Of a stretch of 64,000 nucleotides of DNA, positions 37,420-47,016 are shown piece after piece. Within the stretch, counting starts at the first letter, position 1, and every line of letters starts with the position of its first letter. A program made the position numbers and the translations under genes. Source of the stretch: Mycobacterium sp. OTB74 (GTDB lineage: Bacteria; Actinomycetota; Actinomycetes; Mycobacteriales; Mycobacteriaceae); assembly GCF_029892685.1 (NCBI RefSeq), contig NZ_JARXVD010000020.1, positions 1 through 64,000 on the forward strand. The letters run 5' to 3'. The notes under the pieces were generated by a model, which saw nothing but the letters and a program-made list of their open reading frames with translations, was not told the origin of the DNA and did no database searches.

Positions 37420-38763
37420 TCAGCGCCGCCGGCGGATGATCGCCCGCAGCTTCTCAAGCCGACCGGCGATCTCGCGCTCGGCACCGTAGGAGGTTGGGCG
37501 GTAGTAGTCGACGCCGACCAACTCATCGGGTGGATATTGTTGTGCTGCAACGCCTCCCGGATGATCGTGGGCGTATTGGTAGCCCTGCGCATTGCCCAGC
37601 GCGGCCGCACCGGCATAGTGCCCGTCGCGCAGATGCGCCGGGACCATTCCGGCTTTGCCGGCCTTGATGTCGGCCATCGCGGCACTTAGCGCCGTCGTCA
37701 CCGCATTCGACTTGGGCGCTGTCGCCAGGTGCACGGTGGCGTGTGCCAGCGTCAACTGTGCCTCGGGAAGGCCGATCAACTGCACGGTCTGGGCCGCGGC
37801 GACCGCCAGCGGCAGTGCCGTCGGGTCGGCGATACCGATGTCTTCGCTGGCCAGGATCATCAGCCGGCGGGCGATGAACCGCGGGTCCTCCCCTGCGGTC
37901 AGCATCCGGGCCAGGTAGTGCAGTGCGGCGTCGACGTCCGAGCCGCGCACCGATTTGATGAAGGCACTGATCACGTCGTAGTGCTGGTCGCCGTCACGGT
38001 CATAGCGCACGGCCGCCTTGTCCAGTGACTGCTCGATGACCTCCACCGTGACGCGCTCGCCGGCGGACCCTGCTGTTTCCGAGGCGACCTCCAGTGCGGT
38101 CAGCGCCCGCCGCGCATCGCCTGCGCTCAAGGTCACCAGCAGATCGACCGCCTCGTCGTCGACCTCGATGGCGCCGGCCAGCCCGCGCGGGTCGGCGATG
38201 GCCCGCTGCACCACCGTCCGGACCGCTTCGGCGGTCAGCGGCTGCAACTGCAGGATCAGCGACCGTGACAGCAACGGCGCCACCACGGAAAACGACGGGT
38301 TCTCGGTGGTCGCGGCCACCAGCAGCACCACCCGGTTCTCCACCGCGGCCAGCAGGGCGTCCTGCTGGGTCTTGGAGAACCGGTGCACCTCGTCGATGAA
38401 CAACACGGTCTGCCGGCCGTGAACCGCCGAGCGCCGCGCTTCATCTATCACTGCGCGGACGTCCTTGACCCCTGCCGACAGCGCCGAGAGCGCCTCGAAC
38501 CGCCGTCCCGTGGCACCGGATATCAGCGACGCCAGCGTGGTCTTCCCGGTACCGGGCGGACCGTAGAGGATGACGCTGGCCGCGCCCGAACCCTCGACCA
38601 GCCGGCGCAGCGGCGACCCCGGCTTGAGCAGGTGGTCCTGGCCGACGACTTCGTCCAGGCTCTCCGGCCGCATCCGTACGGCCAGCGGAGCCTGCATCGA
38701 GGACGCGGCGGCACGACTGCTCTCAACGCCGCCGCCGTCTACTTCGAAGAGACCGTCGGACAC
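37420..38763 (-). CDS. rarA: Replication-associated recombination protein A (MgsA/RarA ATPase)
   Basis: A 447-residue AAA+ clamp-loader-like ATPase acting at stalled forks. Walker A GPPGTGKTTLASLISG near residue 71, Walker B TVLFIDEVHRFSKTQQD near 121, sensor region VLLVAATTENPSF, and the C-terminal tetramerisation domain ending YRPTSYGAEREI. It starts with GTG. Same neighbourhood as Rv2559c. Confidence 0.96.
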   Translation of the reverse strand: MSDGLFEVDGGGVESSRAAASSMQAPLAVRMRPESLDEVVGQDHLLKPGSPLRRLVEGSGAASVILYGPPGTGKTTLASLISGATGRRFEALSALSAGVKDVRAVIDEARRSAVHGRQTVLFIDEVHRFSKTQQDALLAAVENRVVLLVAATTENPSFSVVAPLLSRSLILQLQPLTAEAVRTVVQRAIADPRGLAGAIEVDDEAVDLLVTLSAGDARRALTALEVASETAGSAGERVTVEVIEQSLDKAAVRYDRDGDQHYDVISAFIKSVRGSDVDAALHYLARMLTAGEDPRFIARRLMILASEDIGIADPTALPLAVAAAQTVQLIGLPEAQLTLAHATVHLATAPKSNAVTTALSAAMADIKAGKAGMVPAHLRDGHYAGAAALGNAQGYQYAHDHPGGVAAQQYPPDELVGVDYYRPTSYGAEREIAGRLEKLRAIIRRRR

Positions 38764-38800
38764 AGTTCAGACTTACCACGCCCGGCCTCAAGCCAGCGGC

Positions 38801-39640
38801 TCAGCCGTCTGCAGGTTGGGTCACGAAGTCGATCAGCTCCTCGACCCGGCCGATCAGCTCGGGTTCCAGGTCGTTCCAGTCCCGCACCTGGCGACGGATG
38901 CGCTGCCAGGCCCGGGCGATGTCGGCCTGGTCGGCGTGCGGCCACCCGAGCGCCTCGCACACCCCGTGCTTCCACTCCACCCCGCGAGGGATCACCGGCC
39001 AGGCCGGCTTGCCGATCCGGGCGGGTTTGACCGCCTGCCAGATGTCGATGAACGGATGACCCACCACCAAGGTGTGTTCTCCGCCGGGACCGCGGCGCAC
39101 CTGCTCGGCAATCCGGGCCTCTTTGGACCCGGCCACCAGATGGTCGACCAGGACCCCCAGCCGCCGGCCCGGGCCGGGTCGGAACTCGCGGACGATGCCG
39201 GCCAGATCATCGACACCGCCGAGGTAGTCGACCACCACGCCCTCGACCCGCAGATCATGTCCCCAGACCTGTTCGACCAACTCGGCATCGTGCCGACCCT
39301 CGACGTAGATTCTGCTGGCCAACGCGGTGCGGGCCCGAAGTCCTTGGACGGCAACCGATCCCGACGCCGTGCGGGTGGGCGCCGCGGGTGTGTTGCGTTT
39401 CGGTGCGGTGAGAATGACGGGCCGGCCGTCGATCAGATACCCGGGGCCAAGGGGGAACGGCCTGCGGTGGCCGTCGAAATCCTCCAACTCCACGCGGCCG
39501 TGTTCGACCCGGGTCACCGCACCGACGTATCCGGTGGCGGCATCCTCGACTACCAGGCCGATCTCGGCGGGCTGCTCGGTCGAGCGCTTCTTGGCGTTCG
39601 GGTTGCGGGCCAGGACATCGGATCCGTATCGGTCACTCAC
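38801..39640 (-). CDS. DUF3097 family protein
   Basis: A 279-residue actinobacterial protein. The N-terminus VLARNPNAKKRSTEQP, the middle IYVEGRHDAELVEQVWGHDLR (TOPRIM-like EGxxD strand) and VVVDYLGGVDDLAGIV/VGHPFIDIWQAV are typical of DUF3097. The acidic motif and following aspartates suggest a metal-binding TOPRIM-type nucleic-acid domain, but no activity is known to me. The GTG start lies seven bases after a TAGGAT -10 element, so the mRNA is probably leaderless. Confidence 0.88.
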   Translation of the reverse strand: MSDRYGSDVLARNPNAKKRSTEQPAEIGLVVEDAATGYVGAVTRVEHGRVELEDFDGHRRPFPLGPGYLIDGRPVILTAPKRNTPAAPTRTASGSVAVQGLRARTALASRIYVEGRHDAELVEQVWGHDLRVEGVVVDYLGGVDDLAGIVREFRPGPGRRLGVLVDHLVAGSKEARIAEQVRRGPGGEHTLVVGHPFIDIWQAVKPARIGKPAWPVIPRGVEWKHGVCEALGWPHADQADIARAWQRIRRQVRDWNDLEPELIGRVEELIDFVTQPADG

Positions 39641-39647
39641 CCAGCCG

Positions 39648-39653
39648 ATCCTA
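39648..39653 (-). promoter_or_regulatory. -10 element for leaderless DUF3097 mRNA
   Basis: Minus-strand TAGGAT fits TANNNT and ends seven bases before the GTG at 39640. No ribosome binding site is present. Confidence 0.5.
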
Positions 39654-39748
39654 GGAACGGCGGCGAGCCAAATCCGGTTGCGCCACTCGCGTTTTCGTCA
39701 CGGGACGGTCACGATGCGGCGACCCGGCACCTGGCGCGGCCCGAAGGG

Positions 39749-40072
39749 CTACTTGGCCGGATCGACCTTGATATCCAGCGTGACCTTCTGACCGTCCACC
39801 TTGGCGATCTTCATGTGCGCGACGTACTTCACCGAGCGCGGCCCGGTGAATTGGCATTCGAACTTGCCGCCTACCTTGGCCGGCACATCGGCCGGGCACG
39901 TGACGTCCGTGGGCCGGAAGTTGTTCTGGCTGGCCACCAACTCGGTCACCTTCTGGGCGGCATCGTCCGGCTTGACGGTGTTCGTGGTGTTCGCGTTGCA
40001 CGCGGTCAGTTGTAGAGCTGCCACGCCCACGAGGACTGCAGCTCCCGATCGCCAGATAGTTACGCGCGCCAT
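39749..40072 (-). CDS. DUF4333 lipoprotein
   Basis: A 107-residue lipoprotein: signal peptide with lipobox LQLTAC (Cys near residue 25), then one small DUF4333 domain with the conserved cysteine pair in DVTCPADVPAKVGGKFECQF. The pair is expected to form a disulfide outside the membrane. Small single-domain DUF4333 proteins are common in mycobacteria; function unknown. Standing alone on this strand between DUF3097 and the transglutaminase set. Confidence 0.88.
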   Translation of the reverse strand: MARVTIWRSGAAVLVGVAALQLTACNANTTNTVKPDDAAQKVTELVASQNNFRPTDVTCPADVPAKVGGKFECQFTGPRSVKYVAHMKIAKVDGQKVTLDIKVDPAK

Positions 40073-40127
40073 AGGCGGATAGTGCCCTTACCACCGGGTT
40101 GGCGTCAATGCGGCGCGCAGGGCCGTC

Positions 40128-41048
40128 TTAGGACACCAGCGGTGCGACGTCCACCGACACATCGATGGTGCTGCTGTCTGAATCGGTGTAGATAATACCG
40201 CGAAGCGGCGGCACGTCCTCGTAGTCAGGCCCGAACCCGACGATGATGTAGCGCTCGTCGGCCATCTGATCGTTGGTCGGATCCAGGCCCAGCCAGCGAC
40301 CGTCCGGCGTCCACACGGCCGCCCAGGCGTGGGTGGCGTCGATACCGATCATGCGCTCCTTGCCCGGCGGCGGATCGGTGGCCAGATAACCTGAAACATA
40401 GCTGGCCGCAAGGCCATTGGCACGCACGCAGGCGATGGCCAGGCGGGCGAAATCCTGGCAGACGCCTTCTCGTGCACGCATCACCTCAGCCACCCGGGTG
40501 GAGACCGTCGTCGATCCGGACCGATAGGTGAAGTCGGTGAAGATCCGGGAATTCAGGTCGGCCAGCACCTCGTTCAACGGGCGGCCCGGGGCGAAACTCG
40601 GTGCGGCGTAAGCACGTACCTCGTCGGTGATCTCCGCAGGCCGCAGATCAAGCGCGAACTCGACGGCCAGCGCGCCCGACGGACCGACCGGGCGGGACAG
40701 CTCCCACGGTGCACCGCCCGAACCCTCTGAATACCACTGCGCCGGTGGCGGATCAACCTCGACCGTCGAGCTCGCGGTGATGATCAACTCCCGATGCGAT
40801 TGCGTCACATGGAAATACGAGCTGATGTTTCGATAGGCATCCGGACTTGTCGAACGATCCGACGGCTCGGGGTCGACCACCAGGTCATGCGTCAGCAAAC
40901 GCTGGCGGGTGCCGTGCCGCGGCGTCAGATAGCCGCGACCATACGAGCTGGTCACATCGTCCGAGTACCGGTAGGCAGTTCGGTGGGTGACCAGGTATCG
41001 CCTGGTGTCTGTGGGTTGCCCGTTGTTCGGGGGTAACTGGCTGGTCAT
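40128..41048 (-). CDS. Transglutaminase-like protein (Rv2569c type)
   Basis: A 306-residue cysteine-protease-fold protein. The N-terminal beta domain (YLVTHRTAYRYSDDV) precedes a transglutaminase core with the triad Cys in REGVCQDFARLA, His in IDATHAWAAVW and Asp in WLGLDPTND. The ATG at 41048 overlaps the stop of the ATP-grasp/alpha-E gene by four bases, which fixes the start. No signal peptide, so it acts in the cytosol. It is the third member of a conserved cluster that comparative genomics links to peptide or amide-bond formation and cleavage. Confidence 0.92.
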   Translation of the reverse strand: MTSQLPPNNGQPTDTRRYLVTHRTAYRYSDDVTSSYGRGYLTPRHGTRQRLLTHDLVVDPEPSDRSTSPDAYRNISSYFHVTQSHRELIITASSTVEVDPPPAQWYSEGSGGAPWELSRPVGPSGALAVEFALDLRPAEITDEVRAYAAPSFAPGRPLNEVLADLNSRIFTDFTYRSGSTTVSTRVAEVMRAREGVCQDFARLAIACVRANGLAASYVSGYLATDPPPGKERMIGIDATHAWAAVWTPDGRWLGLDPTNDQMADERYIIVGFGPDYEDVPPLRGIIYTDSDSSTIDVSVDVAPLVS

Positions 41049-43657
41049 GGCATCACCCTGCGTTCGTCCGGCCCCCACAGAGGTTGCATACCGACGGGCA
41101 CCGCCAGATGCGTCGTCCGGATCACGTCGGAGAGCTCGCGCAGGTCTGCCTGCATGCCCCCGAGCAGTCCAGCCAATTCGTCACGGATGCCGTCCTCGTT
41201 GATGTGTTCCAGGTCCGCCGGGTCCAACCGGCGCAGCCGTGCAGCGATCTCCTCGACCAACCGCTCCGGCCGCGACGAACCCGTCGAGGACGGCAACGCC
41301 CGCAGGTCGGCCCGCATCCGATCGAACTGGAAGGCCAACGACCGTGGGTTCTCCTCGTCGAACAGCAACAGATCGGCCACTGCTGCCACGCTGACCATGC
41401 CCAGCGTGCGCCGTCGGTAGATCACCGAGGACTCGCAGACAACCAGCGCCGACTCGGTGACGATGCGTTCGGTCTCCGGGTCTCGAACGGTGCTGAGGGT
41501 CGCGTGCCACAGCGCGGTCTGCAAAAGGGCCCGCTCGATGCGCTTGCCGATGTCCATCATCGCCCAGCCCGCGTCGCGGACCATCGATTCGGCCGCGACG
41601 CCGGACAGCGCCAACATCCCGGCCAGCGTCTGGGTGTGCGCTGTCGCCAGGTACGCCTCGGCTGCGGCCTTCGACTCTGGCGGCGGCAGCGTGCCGTCGC
41701 GACCCACCCTGGTGTTGATGGCCCGCACCGCGTGATCCACCGAGGCCAGCACCATCCAGGTGTCGTTGGACATCTGGTCCCGCACGGCACGCGCCGCCAG
41801 TCCTAGCCGCTCGACCGATTGCGCCAGCGATCCGGGACGGTTGCGATCGGCCGTCAGCGCCCACAAGGTGCTGAGCGCGGTCGCCACCATCTCGGCGTAG
41901 TCGCCGGCGGTGCCGGTGTCGGTGCCGGTGATCTCGCCCAACGTGCCCAACAACACGGGCACACAGTCGCCGCCGGGCTGACCCGGACGGTACCGGAATT
42001 CGTGATACCGCTCCCGGGTGACGGTGAGCAGCCTCGCGGTGAATTCGGCCCGTTCCGCATACCGGCCCAGCCAGAACAGATCCGACAGCACACGCGGCGA
42101 GCTGATCACCCGAGTCGGGCTGGCCGGGGCCGCCGGCAACTCCACCACCGGCGCCGCCACGATGCGCTCCGTGGATCGAATCCAAATATCTTTTGCCGCA
42201 ATGGTTTTCATCTGATAAGCGGCATCTCCCCCGGCCACCACGTAGCCCAGGCCGCCGATCATCGGCGCGTATCCGCCGCGCTGAGCGACGGTGAACAACC
42301 GCATTCCGACGCCGGCTGCGGACAGTCCACCGCCGAACAGATCGGTCGGCGCCGAGGAGAACTCCGGTAGTTCCTGCCCCACCCATCGCCACGGCTCGGC
42401 GTTGATCCGCGCTGACAGTTCGACACACTCGGCCGATGACAGCTGCGGGCCGACGATTGCAGATCCGCCGTCAACCGGCCGGATCAGCAGTGTCGGTAGC
42501 CGGCTGACGAGATGCGAAAGCTCCGACGGGGTGCCGCCCCAGTACATCGGCGGGGTCAGCAGCTGCGGCGGGTCTTTGCCCAGAAGTTCGGCCAACTCGG
42601 GCAGAAACCGCTGTATCCCGGGGCTTTCCAGAACGCCACTGCCGAGGGTGTTGACCACTGTCACGGCGCCGCGCCGCAACACCTCGACCATGCCGACCAC
42701 GCCCAACCGCGAATCGGGTCGCAGGTCCAACGGATCGGCATAATCGGCATCAACCCGGCGCAGTATCACGTCGACGCGCTTGAGGGTGCCCAGCGAGCGC
42801 ATCCACATCCGGCCGTCGCGGACCACCAGATCGGCGCTCTCCACGAGCGGAAAGCCCAGCACTCCAGCCAGATATGCCTGGTCGAACGCCGTCTCCGAGT
42901 GGATGCCGGGGCTGAGGACGACCACGACGGGTTCCTCGGCGGACTCCGGGGCGACGTTGATCAGTGCCGATCGCAGCGCCTGCGCCCACGGAGACACCGG
43001 GCGCGGCCCGACGTGTTCGTAGAGGTCCGGCACCGCGTGCGCAATGACCCTGCGGTCGGCCAGTGCATACCCGGCTCCCGATGGCGCCTGGGTCCAGTCG
43101 GCAGTGACCCGAAAGCTTCCGTCCTTCGCACGACTGATGTCGCAGCCGTGCAGGAACAGCTGATGACGGCCCGGAACCAGAATGCCGCGGGCCGCAGGCA
43201 GATAGCCGGGGTGGGCGTAGAGCAACTGCGCGGGCAGCACCCCCGAGGTGATAGATCTGCGCTCGCCATAAAGATCGGCGAGCACGGCGTCCATCAACCG
43301 CGATCGTTGAATCAGCCCGGATTCCAACATGTTCCAGTCATCAGCTGACAACAGCAGCGGCAGCGCATCGAGGTGCCACGACCCGGGAGCGGTATCCCCG
43401 CGGCCAACAGCCGAACCATAGCTGATGCCGTCGTGGTCCACCGCTTCGCGCACTGCACGGTGCAACTGGTCCATTCCGGCCCAGCCCCGGACCGCGACAC
43501 AGTCGGCCAATTCCTGCCACGCCGGGCGGATGGCGCCCACCGGGTCGACGAATTCGTCGTAGCCCGTGCTGGCGCCGTGATACCCCGAAATACTGTCGGC
43601 AGCCTGGCTCGTCGACGCACTGGCGGGCGTCGAGGCGGTGTTCGTGCGCAGGACCAT
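41045..43657 (-). CDS. Circularly permuted ATP-grasp / alpha-E protein (Rv2567 type)
   Basis: An 870-residue two-domain protein. Residues to about 520 form a circularly permuted ATP-grasp (DUF404/DUF407), with SYGSAVGRGD, VVVLSPGIHSETAFDQAYLAG and the metal-site-like LIRPVDGGSAIVGPQLS. From about residue 545 it continues as an alpha-E all-helical domain (DLFWLGRYAERAEFTARLL, YRRRTLGMVSVAAVADLLL). Such fusions are predicted amidoligases joining amino acids or modifying peptides. It overlaps by one base with the upstream DUF2126 gene and by four with the downstream transglutaminase. Substrate unknown. Confidence 0.92.
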   Translation of the reverse strand: MVLRTNTASTPASASTSQAADSISGYHGASTGYDEFVDPVGAIRPAWQELADCVAVRGWAGMDQLHRAVREAVDHDGISYGSAVGRGDTAPGSWHLDALPLLLSADDWNMLESGLIQRSRLMDAVLADLYGERRSITSGVLPAQLLYAHPGYLPAARGILVPGRHQLFLHGCDISRAKDGSFRVTADWTQAPSGAGYALADRRVIAHAVPDLYEHVGPRPVSPWAQALRSALINVAPESAEEPVVVVLSPGIHSETAFDQAYLAGVLGFPLVESADLVVRDGRMWMRSLGTLKRVDVILRRVDADYADPLDLRPDSRLGVVGMVEVLRRGAVTVVNTLGSGVLESPGIQRFLPELAELLGKDPPQLLTPPMYWGGTPSELSHLVSRLPTLLIRPVDGGSAIVGPQLSSAECVELSARINAEPWRWVGQELPEFSSAPTDLFGGGLSAAGVGMRLFTVAQRGGYAPMIGGLGYVVAGGDAAYQMKTIAAKDIWIRSTERIVAAPVVELPAAPASPTRVISSPRVLSDLFWLGRYAERAEFTARLLTVTRERYHEFRYRPGQPGGDCVPVLLGTLGEITGTDTGTAGDYAEMVATALSTLWALTADRNRPGSLAQSVERLGLAARAVRDQMSNDTWMVLASVDHAVRAINTRVGRDGTLPPPESKAAAEAYLATAHTQTLAGMLALSGVAAESMVRDAGWAMMDIGKRIERALLQTALWHATLSTVRDPETERIVTESALVVCESSVIYRRRTLGMVSVAAVADLLLFDEENPRSLAFQFDRMRADLRALPSSTGSSRPERLVEEIAARLRRLDPADLEHINEDGIRDELAGLLGGMQADLRELSDVIRTTHLAVPVGMQPLWGPDERRVMP

Positions 43658-46600
43658 TACCTGAGAACGGTACGCACCCGGCGGAGATCAAGGATGCCCG
43701 GCGCACCGACATCGGTGGATTGGCGGGCCTGTTTCTCCCGAAGGTCAGCTAGGTCGACCGGGCCCGCAGTGAATCCGGCGGCCTCGAACCTGCGGCCACG
43801 CCGCGACTCGGCTGCGACCGCATTGACGGGCGGCGTGTCGTAGGCCCGGCCGCCCGGGTGCGAAACGTGGTAAGTACAGCCGCCTTTGGAGACCCCGGTT
43901 GCGACGTCGATCAACTCGAACTGCAATGGTCCGTCCACGGTGATTGTCGGGTGCAGGGCGCTGGGTGGCTGCCAGGCCCGGAACCGCACCCCTGCGACCT
44001 GAATATCCGGCCTGTCGGTGGCCAGCAGCGGCACCGGAAACCCATTCACGGTGACGACGTGGCGGTGCCGATCGGCGCCGACCAGTCGTACCTGCAGCCG
44101 TTCCACCGATGAGTCGACGTAGCGGGCGGTGCCGGTGCCGGTGGATTCCTCACCCAGTGTGTTCCACGGTTCGATGGCACCGCGCAGTTCCAGTTCGACT
44201 CCGTCGAGTACCGCGCTACCGATCCGGGGGAACCGGAACTCGGTGAACGGGTCGAGCCAGCTGGTGTCGAATGCGAGACCCACCCGGCGCAGGTCGGCCG
44301 CAACCTCGGCGATGTCTTGAATGATGAAGTGCGGCAACAGGTACCGGCCATGCAGGTTCTCACCGTGGCGAATCAACGGTGCCTGCAGCGGCTGATCCCA
44401 CAACCAGGCCACCAATGACCGGACCAGCAGCGACTGCACCATCGCCATCTGGAAGTGCGGCGGCATCTCGAAGCCGCGCAGTTCCAGTAGGCCGAGCCGG
44501 CCGCGGGCGCTGTCCTGGTTGTACAGCTTGTCGATGCAGAATTCGGCGCGGTGGGTGTTGCCGGTGATGTCGGTGAGCAAGTGCCGCAGTGCGCGGTCGG
44601 TGGCCCAGGGTGGTGATGCGTGCCCCGCGGTGACGCGAGCGATCTCGGCGAACGCGATCTCCAGCTCATAGAGCGCTTCGGGCCGGCCTTCGTCCACGCG
44701 GGGTGCCTGTGAAGTGGTGCCGATGAATCGACCGGAGAACAAGTAGGACAGTGCCGGGTGACGCTGCCAGTAGGTCAGCATGGAAACCAGCAAGTCGGGG
44801 CGGCGCAGCAGCGGCGAGTCGGCCGGTTTGGCACCGCCCAGGGTGATGTGGTTGCCGCCGCCCGTGCCGCCGTGGGTGCCATCGAAATCGAACGACTCGG
44901 TGGACAACCGGGCCAGGCGGGCCTGTTCGTAGAGGGTCTGCAGTTGATCGGCCTGCTCTGCAAAACTTGCCGTCGGTGCGACGTTGACCTCGATCACGCC
45001 GGGGTCCGGAGTGACGGTCATCTGGTGCAGGCGGGCGTCGGCCGGCGGGCCGTAACCTTCGATGACGACTTTGGTGCCGGCCCGGGACGCGGCTGCCTCG
45101 ACGCGGCCGACCAGGTCGGCAAAATCATCGAATGTTGTTGTCGGCGGCAGGAATACATAGAGCAGGCCGTCTCGAACCTCGGCCACCATCGCAGTGGGCG
45201 GAGCGCCGTCCGCGCTGACCACTCCCGCGGGCCGAGTGTCCGATTCCGCTGGCTCCCCGGCCAGCGGATCGGTCTCGTAGTCCGGTCGCGGGGGGTGCCA
45301 GCTGATCGAGTTGAGCGGCAGCCGAAGACCCGCGGGCGAGTCCCCGCCCAGCAGCACCAGTCGACCACGCCGCAGCCGCCAGTCCGCCGAGACCCATCCG
45401 GATTCATCGTCGCTCCGGTGCAGCGGCAGCACGTACGCCGCCGGACCTCCGGTGCGGGAATCCAGCTTGTCCAGCAAGGCCTTTCGTGAACCAGCAGTAT
45501 CGCTGGTCAGGTCGTCGTCAGCGCCGACCGGTTCACCGGCGGGCTGGCGGGTGGCCTCGGCGAGCCGGGCGAGCCCATCCTCATATGCCGGCCGCACCTG
45601 GGTGTCGGGCAGCCCCAGACCCGCCGCGATCGCGGTCAGCAGCAGCCGCGGCGATTCCGGTGCGACCCGTTCCACGGCTGCGCCCGAGTCCGCCGCCCAG
45701 GGGTCGGCGAGCCGATCTGGGTTGAGCCACAGCGGCGTGCCATCGGTGCGCCACATGATGCCGATCTGCCACCGCGGCAAGGGCTCGTCCGGATACCACT
45801 TGCCCTGGCTGCGTTGCACCAAGCCACCCTGCGCCCAAGTTTTGGCGAGCCGGGCGGTCAGTGCGGAGGCCAACTGCCGCTTGTGGGGGCCATCGGCTTC
45901 AGTGGTCCATTCCGGGTCGGTCTGGTTGTCGATCGAGACAAAGGTCGGTTCGCCTCCGACGGTCAGCCGGATGTCCCGGTCGGTCATCAGCTTGTCGATG
46001 GTGGTGCCCAAAGCACAGATCGACTTCCACGCCGCATCGGTGTAGGGCAGGGTCACCCTGGGATCCTCGTGTACCCGGGTCACGACGTTGGCGAATTCCA
46101 TTGTGGATTCGCAAGGTTCGACCGCTCCGGTGATCGGCGCCGCCGATTCCGGATGGGGCGTGGCCGACAGCGGTATGTGCCCCTCGCCGGCAAACAACCC
46201 AGAGGTCGGGTCCAGACCGACCCAGCCGGCGCCGGGCACGTACACCTCGGTCCACGCGTGCAGATCGGTGAAATCGGCGGCCGGACCAGAGGGCCCGTCC
46301 AGAGCCGGGATGTCCGAACTCAACTGGACCAGGTATCCCGATACGAACCGGGCCGCAAAACCCATCTGCCGCAGGATCGCCACCAGCAGCCAGGCCGAGT
46401 CGCGGCAGGAGCCGATACCAGTGCGCAGCGTGTAATCCGGCGTCTGGACGCCGGGTTCGAGCCGGACGCTGTAGCCGACATCGCGGTTGAGTGCCTGATT
46501 GAGCGCGACCAGGAAGTCGATGGTGCCGGTGCCGGGGGCGATCACGAAGTTCTGCACCCAGGCCCGGACCAGTTCGTCGGCGTCCTCAACTGGCCGCAGA

Positions 46601-46950
46601 TACGGTTCCAGATCCGCCAGCAGACTGTCCGGGTAGTCGAACGGAACAGATTCCGCCCAGTCCTCGATGAAGAAGTCGAAGGGGTTGATCACCTTGAGGT
46701 CGGCGATCAATCCGACGGTGATGGTCAAGCTCCGGGCTCGCTCCGGAAAAACCAAGCGGCCCACAAAATTACCGAAAGCGTCCTGCTGCCAGTTGATGAA
46801 GTGGTCGGCGGGCTCGATCTTGAGCGAATAGGCCTCAATCGGAGTCCGCGAGTGCGGCGCCGGGCGCAGCCGCACCACGTGCGGGTACACCTGCACCAAC
46901 CGGTCGAACGTGTAGCTGGTGCGGTGCTCCAGCGCCACCTTGATTGCCAT
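43657..46950 (-). CDS. Transglutaminase / DUF2126 protein (Rv2566 type)
   Basis: About 1097 residues. The N-terminal transglutaminase core has Cys in TGIGSCRDSAWLLVA, His in TDLHAWTEVYVPG and Asp in GLDPTSGLFAG. The C-terminal half is a large DUF2126 domain (GGGNHITLGGA, LLELRGFEMPPHFQM, DPFTEFRFPRIGSA), related to carboxylate-amine ligases of the glutamine-synthetase/GCS superfamily. The ATG at 46950 gives the conserved MAIKVALEHRTSYTFDR start. It is the first of three tightly packed genes forming a putative amide-bond synthesis and cleavage module. Confidence 0.92.
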   Translation of the reverse strand: MAIKVALEHRTSYTFDRLVQVYPHVVRLRPAPHSRTPIEAYSLKIEPADHFINWQQDAFGNFVGRLVFPERARSLTITVGLIADLKVINPFDFFIEDWAESVPFDYPDSLLADLEPYLRPVEDADELVRAWVQNFVIAPGTGTIDFLVALNQALNRDVGYSVRLEPGVQTPDYTLRTGIGSCRDSAWLLVAILRQMGFAARFVSGYLVQLSSDIPALDGPSGPAADFTDLHAWTEVYVPGAGWVGLDPTSGLFAGEGHIPLSATPHPESAAPITGAVEPCESTMEFANVVTRVHEDPRVTLPYTDAAWKSICALGTTIDKLMTDRDIRLTVGGEPTFVSIDNQTDPEWTTEADGPHKRQLASALTARLAKTWAQGGLVQRSQGKWYPDEPLPRWQIGIMWRTDGTPLWLNPDRLADPWAADSGAAVERVAPESPRLLLTAIAAGLGLPDTQVRPAYEDGLARLAEATRQPAGEPVGADDDLTSDTAGSRKALLDKLDSRTGGPAAYVLPLHRSDDESGWVSADWRLRRGRLVLLGGDSPAGLRLPLNSISWHPPRPDYETDPLAGEPAESDTRPAGVVSADGAPPTAMVAEVRDGLLYVFLPPTTTFDDFADLVGRVEAAASRAGTKVVIEGYGPPADARLHQMTVTPDPGVIEVNVAPTASFAEQADQLQTLYEQARLARLSTESFDFDGTHGGTGGGNHITLGGAKPADSPLLRRPDLLVSMLTYWQRHPALSYLFSGRFIGTTSQAPRVDEGRPEALYELEIAFAEIARVTAGHASPPWATDRALRHLLTDITGNTHRAEFCIDKLYNQDSARGRLGLLELRGFEMPPHFQMAMVQSLLVRSLVAWLWDQPLQAPLIRHGENLHGRYLLPHFIIQDIAEVAADLRRVGLAFDTSWLDPFTEFRFPRIGSAVLDGVELELRGAIEPWNTLGEESTGTGTARYVDSSVERLQVRLVGADRHRHVVTVNGFPVPLLATDRPDIQVAGVRFRAWQPPSALHPTITVDGPLQFELIDVATGVSKGGCTYHVSHPGGRAYDTPPVNAVAAESRRGRRFEAAGFTAGPVDLADLREKQARQSTDVGAPGILDLRRVRTVLR

Positions 46951-47016
46951 AGCGTTTGATCCCACCACAACAACGGGCAGGTTGCAGCACACGCGGAGTA
47001 CCGGGCCCGGCTGTCC

